DNA from: Protonemura montana
Lineage: Eukaryota; Arthropoda; Insecta; Plecoptera; Nemouridae
Assembly (NCBI GenBank): GCA_947568835.1
Contig: CANOQG010000001.1
Location: 124,001-188,000, forward strand
Direction of reading: 5' to 3'
DNA length: 64,000 bases
The notes beneath the pieces are model-generated. The model was not told where the DNA came from and ran no database searches. It was given only the letters and a program-made list of their open reading frames with translations. This document shows, one piece after another, positions 12,942-27,100 of this stretch (position 1 is the first letter of the stretch; the number at the start of each line of letters is the position of its first letter). Both the position numbers and the translations under genes were made by a program.

Positions 12942-15900
12942 TTTGCCTTGCTACCCAGACGCTCCAGACAATCTGCCTCGCAAGCCGGGCACTCCAGACA
13001 CTTTGCCTCGCACGCCGGGCGCTCCAGACACACTGCTTAGCAAGCCAGACGCCCCAGACACTTTGCCTTGCTACCCAGACGCTCCAGACAATCTGCCTCG
13101 CAAGCCAGACGCTCCAGTCACTCTGCCATGCTAGCCAGACGCTCCAGACACTCTGTCCCGCTACCCAGACGCTCCAGACAATCTGCCTCGCAAGCCGGGC
13201 CTAGCCAGACGCTCCAGACACTCTGCCCCGCTACCCAGACGCTCCAGACACTCTGCCTCGCAAGCCGGGCGCTCCAGACACTCTGCCTCGCTAGCCAGAC
13301 GTTCCAGACACCTTGCTTCGCTAGCCAGACGCTCGAGATACTTTGCCTCGCTAGCCAGACGCCTCGGACACTCTGCCTTGCTACCCAGTCGCTCCTGACA
13401 ATCTGCCTCGCAAGCCGGGCGCTCCAGACACTCTGCCTCGCTAGCCAGACGCTCCAGACACTCTGCCTTAGTAGCCAGATGCTCCAGACACTCTTTCTCG
13501 CTAGCCAGACGCTCCAGACACTCTGCTTCGCTAGCCAGACGCTCCAGATATTTTGCCTCGCAAGCCAAACGCTTCAGACTCTCTGCATTAGCAGCCAGAC
13601 GCCCCAGACACTTTGCCTTGCTACCCAGACGCTCCAGACAATCTGCCTCGCAAGCCGGGCACTCCAGACACTCTGCCTCGCACGCCGGGCGCTCCAGACA
13701 CACTGCTTAGCAAGCCAGACGCCCCACTCACTTTGCCTTGCTACCCAGACGCTCCAGACACTCTGCCTCGCTAGCCAGACGCTCCAGACATTCTGCATAG
13801 CTACCAAGACGCTTCAGACACGCTGCCTCTTAAACCAGGCACTCCAGGCTCTCTGCTTCGCTAGCGAGACGCCCCAGACACTCTGCCTTGCTTCCCAGAT
13901 GCTCCAGACACTCTGCCTCGCAAGCCAGACGCTCCAGACACTCTGCCTTAGTAGCCAGACGCTCCAGACACTCTGCTTCGCTAGCCAGACGCTCCAGAAA
14001 CTCTGCCTCGCAACCGGGCGCTCCAGAAACTCTGCCTCGCAACCGGGCACTCCAGACACGCTGCCTCGCTAGCCAGACGCCCTAGACAGTCTGCCCCGGT
14101 ACCCAGACGCTCCAGACACTCTGCCTCGCAAGCCGGGCGCTCCAGACACTCTGCTTCGCTAGCCAGACTCCTCAGACACTCTGCCTTGCTACCCAGTCGC
14201 TCCGGACACTCTGCCTTGCTTCCCAGATTCTCCAGACACTCTGCCTCGCTAGCCAGACGCTCCAGACACTCTTCCCCGCTACCCAGACGTTCCAGACACT
14301 CTGCCTCGCAAGCCGGGCGCTCCAGACACTCTGCCTCGCTAGCCAGACGTTCCAGACACTCTGCTTCGCTAGCCAGACGCTCGAGAAACTTTGCCTCGCT
14401 AGCCAGACGCCTCAGACACTCTGCCTTGCTACCCAGTCGCTCCTGACAATCTGCCTCGCAAGCCGGGCGCTCCTGACACTCTGCCTCGCTAGCCAGACGC
14501 TCCAGACACTCTGCCTTAGTAGCCAGATGCTCCAGACACACTTTCTCGCTAGCCAGACGCTCCAGACACTCTGCTTCGCTAGCCAGACGCTCCAGATATT
14601 TTGCCTCGCTAGCCAGACTCCTCAGACACTCTGCCTTGCTACCTAGTCGCTCCGGACACTCTGCCTTGCTTCCCAGATACTCCAGACACTCTGCCTCGCA
14701 AGCCAGACGCTTCAGACTCTCTGCATTAGCAGCCAGACGCCCCAGACACTTTGCCTTGCTACCCAGACGCTCCAGACAATCTGCCTCGCAAGCCGGGCAC
14801 TCCAGACACTTTGCCTCGCACGCCGGGCGCTCCAGACACACTGCTTAGCAAGCCAGACGCACCAGACACTTTGCCTTGCTACCCAGACGCTCCAGACAAT
14901 CTGCCTCGCGAGGCCAGACGCTCCAGTCACTCTGCCATGCTGGCCAATCGCTCCAGACACTCTGCCTCGCTAGCCAGACTCTCCAGACATTCTGCATAGC
15001 TACCAAGACGCTTCAGACACGCTGCCTCTTAAACCAGGCACTCCAGGCTCTCTGTCTCGCTAGCGAGACGCCCCAGACACTCTGCCTTGCTTCCCAGATG
15101 CTCCAGACACTCTGCCTCGCAAGCCAGACGCTCCAGACATTCTGCCTTAGTAGCCAGACGATCCAGACTCTCGGCCTCGCTAGCCAGACACCCTAGACAC
15201 TCTGCCTTGCTTCCCGGACGCTCCAGACACTCTGGCTCGCAAGCCGGGCACTCCAGACACTCTGCCTCGCAAGCCGGGCGCTCCAGACACTCTGCTTAGC
15301 AAGCAAGACGCTCCAGGCACTCTGCCATGCTGGCCAGTCGCTCCAGACACACTGCCTCGCTAGTCAGACGCTCTAGACACTTTGCCCCGGTACCCAGACG
15401 CTCCAGACACTCTGCCTTGCAAGCCGGGCGCTCCAGACACTCTGCTTCGCTAGCTAGACGCTCCAGACACTCTGCCTTAGTAGCCAGACGCTCCAGTTAC
15501 TCTTCCTCGCTAGCCAGACGCTCAAGACACTCTGCTTCGCTAGCCAGACGCTCCAGACACTAAGCCTTGCTACCCAGTCGCTCCTGACACTCTGCCTCGC
15601 AAGCTGTGCTTTTCAGACTCTCTGCCTCGCGAGCCAGGCACTCCAAACACTCTTCCTTGCTAGCCAGTCGCTCCGGACACTCTGCCTCGCTAGCAAGACG
15701 CTCAAGAAACTCTGCTTCGCTATCCAGACGCTCTAGACACTCTGCCATGCTAGCCAGTCGCTCCAGACACTCTGCCTCGCTAGCTAGACGCCCTAGACAA
15801 TATGCCTCGCTAGCCAGACGCTTCAGACACTCTGCCTTAGTAGCCAGACCCTCCAGACACTCTTTCTCGCTAGCCAGACGCTCCAGACACTCTGCTTCGC

Positions 15901-18900
15901 GAGCCAGACGCTCCAGAAACTTTGCATCGCTAGCCAGACGCCTCAGAAGCTCTGCCTTGCTACCCAGACGCTCCGGACACTCTGCCTCCGTAGTAACACG
16001 CTCCAGACCTTCAGCTTTGCTAGCTATGCGTTCCAGTCACTCTTCGTAGCTACCAAGACGCTCCAGAAACTCTGCCTTGCTACCCAGACGCTCAAAGCAC
16101 TCTGCCATGCTGGCCAGTCGCTCCAGACACTCTGCCTCGCTAGCCAGTCGCTTCAGACACTCTGCATAGCTACCAAGACGCTCCAGACACGCTGCCTCGC
16201 AAGCCGGGCACTTCAGACTCTCTGCCTTGCTAGCCAGACACCCTAGACACTCTGCCTTGCTTCCCGGACGCTCCAGACACTCTGGCTCGCAAGCCGGGCG
16301 CTCCAGACACTCTGCCCCTCAAGGCGGGCGCTCCAGACACTTTGCCACGCTAGTCAGGCGTTCCAGTCACTCTTCCTTGCCGGCCAGACGCTACATACAC
16401 TCTCCTTTAATAGCAAGACGCTCCAGACACTCTCCCTCGGTACCAAGACGCTCCAGACACGCTGCCTGGAAAGCCGGGCTCTCCAAACACTCTGCCTCGC
16501 TAGCCAGAAGCCCCAGACACTTTGCCTTGCTACCCAGACGCTCCAGACAATCTGCCTCGCAAGCCAGACGCTCCAGACACTCTGCCTCGCTAGCCAGACG
16601 CCCTAGACAATCTGTTACGCTACCCAGACGCTCCAAACACCCTGCCTTAGTAGCCAGAAGCTCCACACACTCTTCCTCGCTAGCCAGACGCTCCAGACGC
16701 TCTGCTTCGTTAGACAGAAGCTCCAGAAACTTTGCCTCGCTAGCAGGACGCCGCAAACACTCTGCCTCGCTAGCCAGACGCTCCAGACACTGCCTCGCAG
16801 GCCAGACGCTCCAGACACTCTGCCTTAGTAGCCAGACGCTCCAGACACTCTGCTACGCTAGCCAGACGCTCCAAACACTCTGCCTCGCAAGCCGGGCCTA
16901 GCCAGACGCTCCAGACACTCTGCCCCGCTACCCAGACGCTCCAGACACTCTGCCTCGCAAGCCGGGCGCTCCAGACACTCTGCCTCGCTAGCCAGACGTT
17001 CCAGACACTCTGCTTCGCTAGCCAGACGCTCGAGAAACTTTGCCTCGCTTGCCAGACGCCTCAGACACTATCTCTTGCTACCCAGTCGCTCCTGACAATC
17101 TGCCTCCCAAGCCGGGCGCTCCAGACACTCTGCCTCGCAAGCCAGACATTCCAGACACTCTGCCTTAGTAGCCAGATGCTCCAGACACTCTTTCTCGCTA
17201 GCCAGACGCTCCAGACACTCTGCTTCGCTAGCCAGACGCTCCAGATATTTTGCCTCGCAAGCCAGACGCCCCAGACACTTTGCCTTGCTACCCAGACGCT
17301 CCAGACAATCTGCCTCGCAAGCCAGACGCTTCAGACTCTCTGCATTAGCAGCCAGACGCCCCAGACACTTTGCCTTGCTACCCAGACGCTCCAGACAATC
17401 TGCCTCGCAAGCCGGGCACTCCAGACACTTTGCCTTGCACGCCGGGCGCTCCAGACACACTGCTTAGCAAGCCAGACGCCCCAGACACTTTGCCTTGCTA
17501 CCCAGACGCTCCAGACAATCTGCCTCGCAAGCCAGACGCTCCAGTCACTCTGCCATGCTGGCCAATCGCTCCAGACACTCTGCCTCGCTAGCCAGACTCT
17601 CCAGACATTCTGCATAGCTACCAAGACGCTTCAGACACGCTGCCTCTTAAACCAGGCACTCCAGGCTCTCTGTCTCGCTAGCGAGACGCCCCAGACACTC
17701 TGCCTTGCTTCCCAGATGCTCCAGACACTCTGCCTCGCAAGCCAGACGCTCCAGACATTCTGACTAGCAAGCAAGACGCTCCAGGCACTCTGCCATGCTG
17801 GCCAGTCGCTCCAGACACTCTGCCTCGCTAGCCAGACGCACTAGACACTCTGCCCCGCTACCCAGACGCTCCAGACACGCTGCCTCGCAACCGGACACTT
17901 CAGACTCTCGGCCTCGCTAGCCAGACACCCTAGACACTCTGCCTTGCTTCCCGGACGCTCCAGACACTCTGGCTCGCAAGCCGGGCACTCCAGACACTCT
18001 GCCTCGCAAGCCGGGCGCTCCAGACACTCTGCTTAGCAAGCAAGGCACTTCAGGCACTCCAGGCACTCTGCCATGCTGGCCAGTCGCTCAAGACACTCTG
18101 CCTCGCTAGCCAGACGCCCTAGACACTTTGCCCCGGTACCCAGACGCTCCAGACACTCTGCCTTGCAAGCCGGGCGCTCCAGACACTCTGCTTCGCTAGC
18201 TAGACGCTCCAGACACTCTGCCTTAGTAGCCAGACGCTCCAGTTACTCTTCCTCGCTAGCCAGACGCTCAAGACACTTTGCTTCGCTAGCCAGACGCTCC
18301 AGACACTAAGCCTTGCTACCCAGTCGCTCCTGACACTCTGCCTCGCAAGCTGTGCTTTCCAGACTCTCTGCCTCGCGAGCCAGGCACTCCAAACACTCTT
18401 CCTTGCTAGCCAGTCGCTCCGGACACTCTGCCTCGCTAGCAAGACGCTCCAGAAACTCTGCTTCGCTATCCAGACGCTCTAGACACTCTGCCATACTAGC
18501 CAGTCGCTCCAGACACTCTGCCTCGCTAGCCAGACGCCCTAGACACTCTGACCCGCTACCCAGACGCTCCAGACACTTTGCCTTGCTACCCAGACGCTCC
18601 AGACAATCTGCCTCGCAAGCCAGACGCTCCAGACACTCTGTCTTGCTAGCCAGACGCCCTAGACAATCTGTTCCGCTACCCAGACGCTCCAAACACCCTG
18701 CCTTAGTAGCCAGACGCTCCACACACTCTTCCTCGCTAGCCAGACGCTCCAGACGCTCTGCTTCGCTAGACAGAAGCTCCAGAAACTTTGCCTCGCTAGC
18801 AGGACGCCGCAAACACTCTGCCTCGCTAGCCAGACGCTCCAGACACTGCCTCTTTAGCCAGAAACTCCAGACACTCTGCCATGCTAGCCAGTCGCTCCAG

Positions 18901-19414
18901 ACACTCTGCCTAGCTATCAAGACGCTCCAGACACTCCGACTTGCTTCCCAGATTCTCCAGACACTCTGCCTCGCAGGCCAGACGCTCCAGACACTCTGCC
19001 TTAGTAGCCAGACGCTCCAGACACTCTGCTACGCTAGCCAGACGCTCCAAACACTCTGCCTCGCAAGCCAGGTGCTCCAGACACTCTGCCTTGGTAGCCA
19101 GACGCTCCAGACACTCTGTCCCGCTACCCAGACGCTCCAGACACTCTGCCTCGCTAGCCAGACGCTCCAGACACTCTGCCTTAGTAGCCAGATGCTCCAG
19201 ACACACTTTCTCGCTAGCCAGACGCTCCAGACACTCTGCTTCGCTAGCCACACGCTCCAGATATTTTGCCTCGCTAGCCAGACTCCTCAGACACTCTGCC
19301 TTGCTACCTAGTCGCTCCGGACACTCTGCCTTGCTTCCCAGATACTCCAGACACTCTGCCTCGCAAGCCAGACGCTTCAGACTCTCTGCATTAGCAGCCA
19401 GACGCCCCAGACAC
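12942..19414. repeat. Higher-order repeat copy 2, 6473 bp
   Basis: This copy is collinear with 6321-12941. Two clean losses account for its length: 30 bp (one unit) near 16,300, where the GGCACTCC/CTCAGGCC unit is absent, and 118 bp near 17,760, where four units including one 28-bp unit are absent (6621 - 30 - 118 = 6473). Single-base differences are few: A at 8431 against C at 15052; GCCTCGAAAGCC near 7833 against GCCTCGCAAGCC; TTTGCCTCGC near 9303 against TTTGCATCGC. Confidence 0.85.
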
Positions 19415-20134
19415 TTTGCCTTGCTACCCAGACGCTCCAGACAATCTGCCTCGCAAGCCGGGCACTCCAGACACTTTGCCTCGCACGCCGGGCGCTCCAG
19501 ACACACTGCTTAGCAAGCCAGACGCCCCAGACACTTTGCCTTGCTACCCAGACGCTCCAGACAATCTGCCTCGCAAGCCAGACGCTCCAGTCACTCTGCC
19601 ATGCTAGCCAGACGCTCCAGACACTCTGTCCCGCTACCCAGACGCTCCAGACAATCTGCCTCGCAAGCCGGGCCTAGCCAGACGCTCCAGACACTCTGCC
19701 CCGCTACCCAGACGCTCCAGACACTCTGCCTCGCAAGCCGGGCGCTCCAGACACTCTGCCTCGCTAGCCAGACGTTCCAGACACCTTGCTTCGCTAGCCA
19801 GACGCTCGAGATACTTTGCCTCGCTAGCCAGACGCCTCGGACACTCTGCCTTGCTACCCAGTCGCTCCTGACAATCTGCCTCGCAAGCCGGGCGCTCCAG
19901 ACACTCTGCCTCGCTAGCCAGACGCTCCAGACACTCTGCCTTAGTAGCCAGATGCTCCAGACACTCTTTCTCGCTAGCCAGACGCTCCAGACACTCTGCT
20001 TCGCTAGCCAGACGCTCCAGATATTTTGCCTCGCAAGCCAGACGCTTCAGACTCTCTGCATTAGCAGCCAGACGCCCCAGACACTTTGCCTTGCTACCCA
20101 GACGCTCCAGACAATCTGCCTCGCAAGCCGGGCA
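19415..20134. repeat. Start of higher-order copy 3, cut by a register switch
   Basis: From 19415 the series again follows the 6.5-kb block (offset 6473 to copy 2). Between about 20,047 and 20,176 the best-matching register changes from offset 6473 to offset 5335, so 1138 bp of the block is missing. The two joined places in copy 2 (near 13,574 and 14,712) carry the same units, so unequal recombination between local look-alikes is the likely cause. The sequence then runs into the first 3996-bp copy. Confidence 0.7.
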
Positions 20135-23100
20135 CTCCAGACACTTTGCCTCGCACGCCGGGCGCTCCAGACACACTGCTTAGCAAGCCAGACGCACCAG
20201 ACACTTTGCCTTGCTACCCAGACGCTCCAGACAATCTGCCTCGCGAGGCCAGACGCTCCAGTCACTCTGCCATGCTGGCCAATCGCTCCAGACACTCTGC
20301 CTCGCTAGCCAGACTCTCCAGACATTCTGCATAGCTACCAAGACGCTTCAGACACGCTGCCTCTTAAACCAGGCACTCCAGGCTCTCTGTCTCGCTAGCG
20401 AGACGCCCCAGACACTCTGCCTTGCTTCCCAGATGCTCCAGACACTCTGCCTCGCAAGCCAGACGCTCCAGACATTCTGCCTTAGTAGCCAGACGCTCCA
20501 GACTCTCGGCCTCGCTAGCCAGACACCCTAGACACTCTGCCTTGCTTCCCGGACGCTCCAGACACTCTGGCTCGCAAGCCGGGCACTCCAGACACTCTGC
20601 CTCGCAAGCCGGGCGCTCCAGACACTCTGCTTAGCAAGCAAGACGCTCCAGGCACTCTGCCATGCTGGCCAGTCGCTCCAGACACTCTGCCTCGCTAGTC
20701 AGACGCCCTAGACACTTTGCCCCGGTACCCAGACGCTCCAGACACTCTGCCTTGCAAGCCGGGCGCTCCAGACACTCTGCTTCGCTAGCTAGACGCTCCA
20801 GACACTCTGCCTTAGTAGCCAGACGCTCCAGTTACTCTTCCTCGCTAGCCAGACGCTCAAGACACTCTGCTTCGCTAGCCAGACGCTCCAGACACTAAGC
20901 CTTGCTACCCAGTCGCTCCTGACACTCTGCCTCGCAAGCTGTGCTTTTCAGACTCTCTGCCTCGCGAGCCAGGCACTCCAAACACTCTTCCTTGCTAGCC
21001 AGTCGCTCCGGACACTCTGCCTCGCTAGCAAGACGCTCAAGAAACTCTGCTTCGCTATCCAGACGCTCTAGACACTCTGCCATGCTAGCCAGTCGCTCCA
21101 GACACTCTGCCTCGCTAGCTAGACGCCCTAGACAATATGCCTCGCTAGCCAGACGCTTCAGACACTCTGCCTTAGTAGCCAGACCCTCCAGACACTCTTT
21201 CTCGCTAGCCAGACGCTCCAGACACTCTGCTTCGCGAGCCAGACGCTCCAGAAACTTTGCCTCGCTAGCCAGACGCCTCAGAAGCTCTGCCTTGCTACCC
21301 AGACGCTCCGGACACTCTGCCTCCGTAGTAACACGCTCCAGACCTTCAGCTTTGCTAGCTATGCGTTCCAGTCACTCTTCGTAGCTACCAAGACGCTCCA
21401 GAAACTCTGCCTTGCTACCCAGACGCTCAAAGCACTCTGCCATGCTGGCCAGTCGCTCCAGACACTCTGCCTCGCTAGCCAGTCGCTTCAGACACTCTGC
21501 ATAGCTACCAAGACGCTCCAGACACGCTGCCTCGCAAGCCGGGCACTTCAGACTCTCTGCCTTGCTAGCCAGACACCCTAGACACTCTGCCTTGCTTCCC
21601 GGACGCTCCAGACACTCTGGCTCGCAAGCCGGGCACTCCAGACACTCTGCCTCTCAGGCCGGGCGCTCCAGACACTCTGCCCCTCAAGGCGGGCGCTCCA
21701 GACACTTTGCCACGCTAGTCAGGCGTTCCAGTCACTCTTCCTTGCTGGCCAGACGCTACATACACTCTCCTTTAATAGCAAGACGCTCCAGACACTCTCC
21801 CTCGGTACCAAGACGCTCCAGACACGCTGCCTGGAAAGCCGGGCTCTCCAAACACTCTGCCTCGCTAGCCAGAAGCCCCAGACACTTTGCCTTGCTACCC
21901 AGACGCTCCAGACAATCTGCCTCGCAAGCCAGACGCTCCAGACACTCTGCCTCGCTAGCCAGACGCCCTAGACAATCTGTTACGCTACCCAGACGCTCCA
22001 AACACCCTGCCTTAGTAGCCAGAAGCTCCACACACTCTTCCTCGCTAGCCAGACGCTCCAGACGCTCTGCTTCGTTAGACAGAAGCTCCAGAAACTTTGC
22101 CTCGCTAGCAGGACGCCGCAAACACTCTGCCTCGCTAGCCAGACGCTCCAGACACTGCCTCGCAGGCCAGACGCTCCAGACACTCTGCCTTAGTAGCCAG
22201 ACGCTCCAGACACTCTGCTACGCTAGCCAGACGCTCCAAACACTCTGCCTCGCAAGCCGGGTGCTCCAGACACCCTGGCTCGCAAGCCGGGCACTCCAGA
22301 CACTCTGCCTAGCTACCAGGCGTTCCAGGCACTCTGCCATGCTGGCCAGTCGCTCCAGACACTCTGCCTCGCTAGCCAGACGCCCTAGACACTCTGACCC
22401 GCTACCCAGACGCTCCAGACACTCTGCCTCGCAAGCCGGGCGCTCCAGACACTCTGCCTCGCTAGCCAGTCGCTCCAGACGCTCTGCATAGCTACCAAGA
22501 CGCTTCAGACACGCTGCCTCTTAAGCCAGGCACTCCAGACTCTCTGCCTCGCTAGCCAGACGCCCCAGACACTCTGCCTTGCTTCCCAGATTCTCCAGAC
22601 ACTCTGCCTCTCAGGCCAGACGCTCCAGACACTGTGCCTTAGTAGCCAGACGCTCCAGACACTCTGCTACGCTAGCCAGACGCTCCAAACACTCTGCCTC
22701 GCAAGCCAGGTGCTCCAGACACTCTGCCTTGCTAGCCAGACGCTCCAGACACTCTGTCCCGCTACCCAGACGCTCCAGACACTCTGCCTCGCAAGCCGGG
22801 CCTAGCCAGACGCTCCAGACACTCTGCCCCGCTACCCAGACGCTCCAGACACTCTCCCTCGCAAGCCGGGCGCTCCAGACACTCTGCTTCGCTAGCCAGA
22901 CGCTCCAGATATTTTGCCTCGCTAGCCAGACTCCTCAGACACTCTGCCTTGCTACCTAGTCGCTCCGGACACTCTGCCTTGCTTCCCAGATACTCCAGAC
23001 ACTCTGCCTCGCAAGCCAGACGCTTCAGACTCTCTGCATTAGCAGCCAGACGCCCCAGACACTTTGCCTTGCTACCCAGACGCTCCAGACAATCTGCCTC

Positions 23101-24130
23101 GCAAGCCGGGCACTCCAGACACTTTGCCTTGCACGCCGGGCGCTCCAGACACACTGCTTAGCAAGCCAGACGCCACAGACACTTTGCCTTGCTACCCAGA
23201 CGCTCCAGACAATCTGCCTCGCAAGCCAGACGCTCCAGTCACTCTGCCATGCTGGCCAATCGCTCCAGACACTCTGCCTCGCTAGCCAGACTCTCCAGAC
23301 ATTCTGCATAGCTACCAAGACGCTTCAGACACGCTGCCTCTTAAACCAGGCACTCCAGGCTCTCTGTCTCGCTAGCGAGACGCCCCAGACACTCTGCCTT
23401 GCTTCCCAGATGCTCCAGACACTCTGCCTCGCAAGCCAGACGCTCCAGACATTCTGCCTTAGTAGCCAGACGCTCCAGACTCTCGGCCTCGCTAGCCAGA
23501 CACCCTAGACACTCTGCCTTGCTTCCCGGACGCTCCAGACACTCTGGCTCGCAAGCCGGGCACTCCAGACACTCTGCCTCGCAAGCCGGGCGCTCCAGAC
23601 ACTCTGCTTAGCAAGCAAGACGCTCCAGGCACTTTGCCTTGCTACCCAGACGCTCCAGACACTCTGCCTCGCTAGCCAGACGCTCCAGACATTCTGCATA
23701 GCTACCAAGACGCTTCAGACACGCTGCCTCTTAAACCAGGCACTCCAGGCTCTCTGCCTCGCTAGCGAGACGCCCCAGACACTCTGCCTTGCTTCCCAGA
23801 TGCTCCAGACACTCTGCCTCGCAAGCCAGACGCTCCAGACACTCTGCCTTAGTAGCCAGACGCTCCAGACACTCTGCTTCGCTAGCCAGACGCTCCAGAA
23901 ACTCTGCCTCGCAACCGGGCGCTCCAGAAACTCTGCCTCGCAACCGGGCACTCCAGACACTCTGCCTCGCTAGCCAGACGCCCTAGACAGTCTGCCCCGG
24001 TACCCAGACGCTCCAGACACTCTGCCTCGCAAGCCGGGCGCTCCAGACACTCTGCTTCGCTAGCCAGACTCCTCAGACACTCTGCCTTGCTACCCAGTCG
24101 CTCCGGACACTCTGCCTTGCTTCCCAGATT
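20135..24130. repeat. 3996-bp higher-order copy 1 of 3
   Basis: The sequence beginning CTCCAGACACTTTGCC at 20135 recurs at exactly +3996 (24131) and +7992 (28127). The preceding base differs (A at 20134, T at 24130 and 28126), which places the breakpoint. The left part (20135 to about 22,200) follows the 6.5-kb block. The next part (21776-23615) matches the window start at offset 21,775. The rest resembles the series at 13,814-14,240. The 3996-bp block is thus a composite of older domain A segments. Confidence 0.92.
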
Positions 24131-27100
24131 CTCCAGACACTTTGCCTCGCACGCCGGGCGCTCCAGACACACTGCTTAGCAAGCCAGACGCACCAGACAC
24201 TTTGCCTTGCTACCCAGACGCTCCAGACAATCTGCCTCGCGAGGCCAGACGCTCCAGTCACTCTGCCATGCTGGCCAATCGCTCCAGACACTCTGCCTCG
24301 CTAGCCAGACTCTCCAGACATTCTGCATAGCTACCAAGACGCTTCAGACACGCTGCCTCTTAAACCAGGCACTCCAGGCTCTCTGTCTCGCTAGCGAGAC
24401 GCCCCAGACACTCTGCCTTGCTTCCCAGATGCTCCAGACACTCTGCCTCGCAAGCCAGACGCTCCAGACATTCTGCCTTAGTAGCCAGACGCTCCAGACT
24501 CTCGGCCTCGCTAGCCAGACACCCTAGACACTCTGCCTTGCTTCCCGGACGCTCCAGACACTCTGGCTCGCAAGCCGGGCACTCCAGACACTCTGCCTCG
24601 CAAGCCGGGCGCTCCAGACACTCTGCTTAGCAAGCAAGACGCTCCAGGCACTCTGCCATGCTGGCCAGTCGCTCCAGACACTCTGCCTCGCTAGTCAGAC
24701 GCCCTAGACACTTTGCCCCGGTACCCAGACGCTCCAGACACTCTGCCTTGCAAGCCGGGCGCTCCAGACACTCTGCTTCGCTAGCTAGACGCTCCAGACA
24801 CTCTGCCTTAGTAGCCAGACGCTCCAGTTACTCTTCCTCGCTAGCCAGACGCTCAAGACACTCTGCTTCGCTAGCCAGACGCTCCAGACACTAAGCCTTG
24901 CTACCCAGTCGCTCCTGACACTCTGCCTCGCAAGCTGTGCTTTTCAGACTCTCTGCCTCGCGAGCCAGGCACTCCAAACACTCTTCCTTGCTAGCCAGTC
25001 GCTCCGGACACTCTGCCTCGCTAGCAAGACGCTCAAGAAACTCTGCTTCGCTATCCAGACGCTCTAGACACTCTGCCATGCTAGCCAGTCGCTCCAGACA
25101 CTCTGCCTCGCTAGCTAGACGCCCTAGACAATATGCCTCGCTAGCCAGACGCTTCAGACACTCTGCCTTAGTAGCCAGACCCTCCAGACACTCTTTCTCG
25201 CTAGCCAGACGCTCCAGACACTCTGCTTCGCGAGCCAGACGCTCCAGAAACTTTGCCTCGCTAGCCAGACGCCTCAGAAGCTCTGCCTTGCTACCCAGAC
25301 GCTCCGGACACTCTGCCTCCGTAGTAACACGCTCCAGACCTTCAGCTTTGCTAGCTATGCGTTCCAGTCACTCTTCGTAGCTACCAAGACGCTCCAGAAA
25401 CTCTGCCTTGCTACCCAGACGCTCAAAGCACTCTGCCATGCTGGCCAGTCGCTCCAGACACTCTGCCTCGCTAGCCAGTCGCTTCAGACACTCTGCATAG
25501 CTACCAAGACGCTCCAGACACGCTGCCTCGCAAGCCGGGCACTTCAGACTCTCTGCCTTGCTAGCCAGACACCCTAGACACTCTGCCTTGCTTCCCGGAC
25601 GCTCCAGACACTCTGGCTCGCAAGCCGGGCACTCCAGACACTCTGCCTCTCAGGCCGGGCGCTCCAGACACTCTGCCCCTCAAGGCGGGCGCTCCAGACA
25701 CTTTGCCACGCTAGTCAGGCGTTCCAGTCACTCTTCCTTGCTGGCCAGACGCTACATACACTCTCCTTTAATAGCAAGACGCTCCAGACACTCTCCCTCG
25801 GTACCAAGACGCTCCAGACACGCTGCCTGGAAAGCCGGGCTCTCCAAACACTCTGCCTCGCTAGCCAGAAGCCCCAGACACTTTGCCTTGCTACCCAGAC
25901 GCTCCAGACAATCTGCCTCGCAAGCCAGACGCTCCAGACACTCTGCCTCGCTAGCCAGACGCCCTAGACAATCTGTTACGCTACCCAGACGCTCCAAACA
26001 CCCTGCCTTAGTAGCCAGAAGCTCCACACACTCTTCCTCGCTAGCCAGACGCTCCAGACGCTCTGCTTCGTTAGACAGAAGCTCCAGAAACTTTGCCTCG
26101 CTAGCAGGACGCCGCAAACACTCTGCCTCGCTAGCCAGACGCTCCAGACACTGCCTCGCAGGCCAGACGCTCCAGACACTCTGCCTTAGTAGCCAGACGC
26201 TCCAGACACTCTGCTACGCTAGCCAGACGCTCCAAACACTCTGCCTCGCAAGCCGGGTGCTCCAGACACCCTGGCTCGCAAGCCGGGCACTCCAGACACT
26301 CTGCCTAGCTACCAGGCGTTCCAGGCACTCTGCCATGCTGGCCAGTCGCTCCAGACACTCTGCCTCGCTAGCCAGACGCCCTAGACACTCTGACCCGCTA
26401 CCCAGACGCTCCAGACACTCTGCCTCGCAAGCCGGGCGCTCCAGACACTCTGCCTCGCTAGCCAGTCGCTCCAGACGCTCTGCATAGCTACCAAGACGCT
26501 TCAGACACGCTGCCTCTTAAGCCAGGCACTCCAGACTCTCTGCCTCGCTAGCCAGACGCCCCAGACACTCTGCCTTGCTTCCCAGATTCTCCAGACACTC
26601 TGCCTCTCAGGCCAGACGCTCCAGACACTGTGCCTTAGTAGCCAGACGCTCCAGACACTCTGCTACGCTAGCCAGACGCTCCAAACACTCTGCCTCGCAA
26701 GCCAGGTGCTCCAGACACTCTGCCTTGCTAGCCAGACGCTCCAGACACTCTGTCCCGCTACCCAGACGCTCCAGACACTCTGCCTCGCAAGCCGGGCCTA
26801 GCCAGACGCTCCAGACACTCTGCCCCGCTACCCAGACGCTCCAGACACTCTCCCTCGCAAGCCGGGCGCTCCAGACACTCTGCTTCGCTAGCCAGACGCT
26901 CCAGATATTTTGCCTCGCTAGCCAGACTCCTCAGACACTCTGCCTTGCTACCTAGTCGCTCCGGACACTCTGCCTTGCTTCCCAGATACTCCAGACACTC
27001 TGCCTCGCAAGCCAGACGCTTCAGACTCTCTGCATTAGCAGCCAGACGCCCCAGACACTTTGCCTTGCTACCCAGACGCTCCAGACAATCTGCCTCGCAA

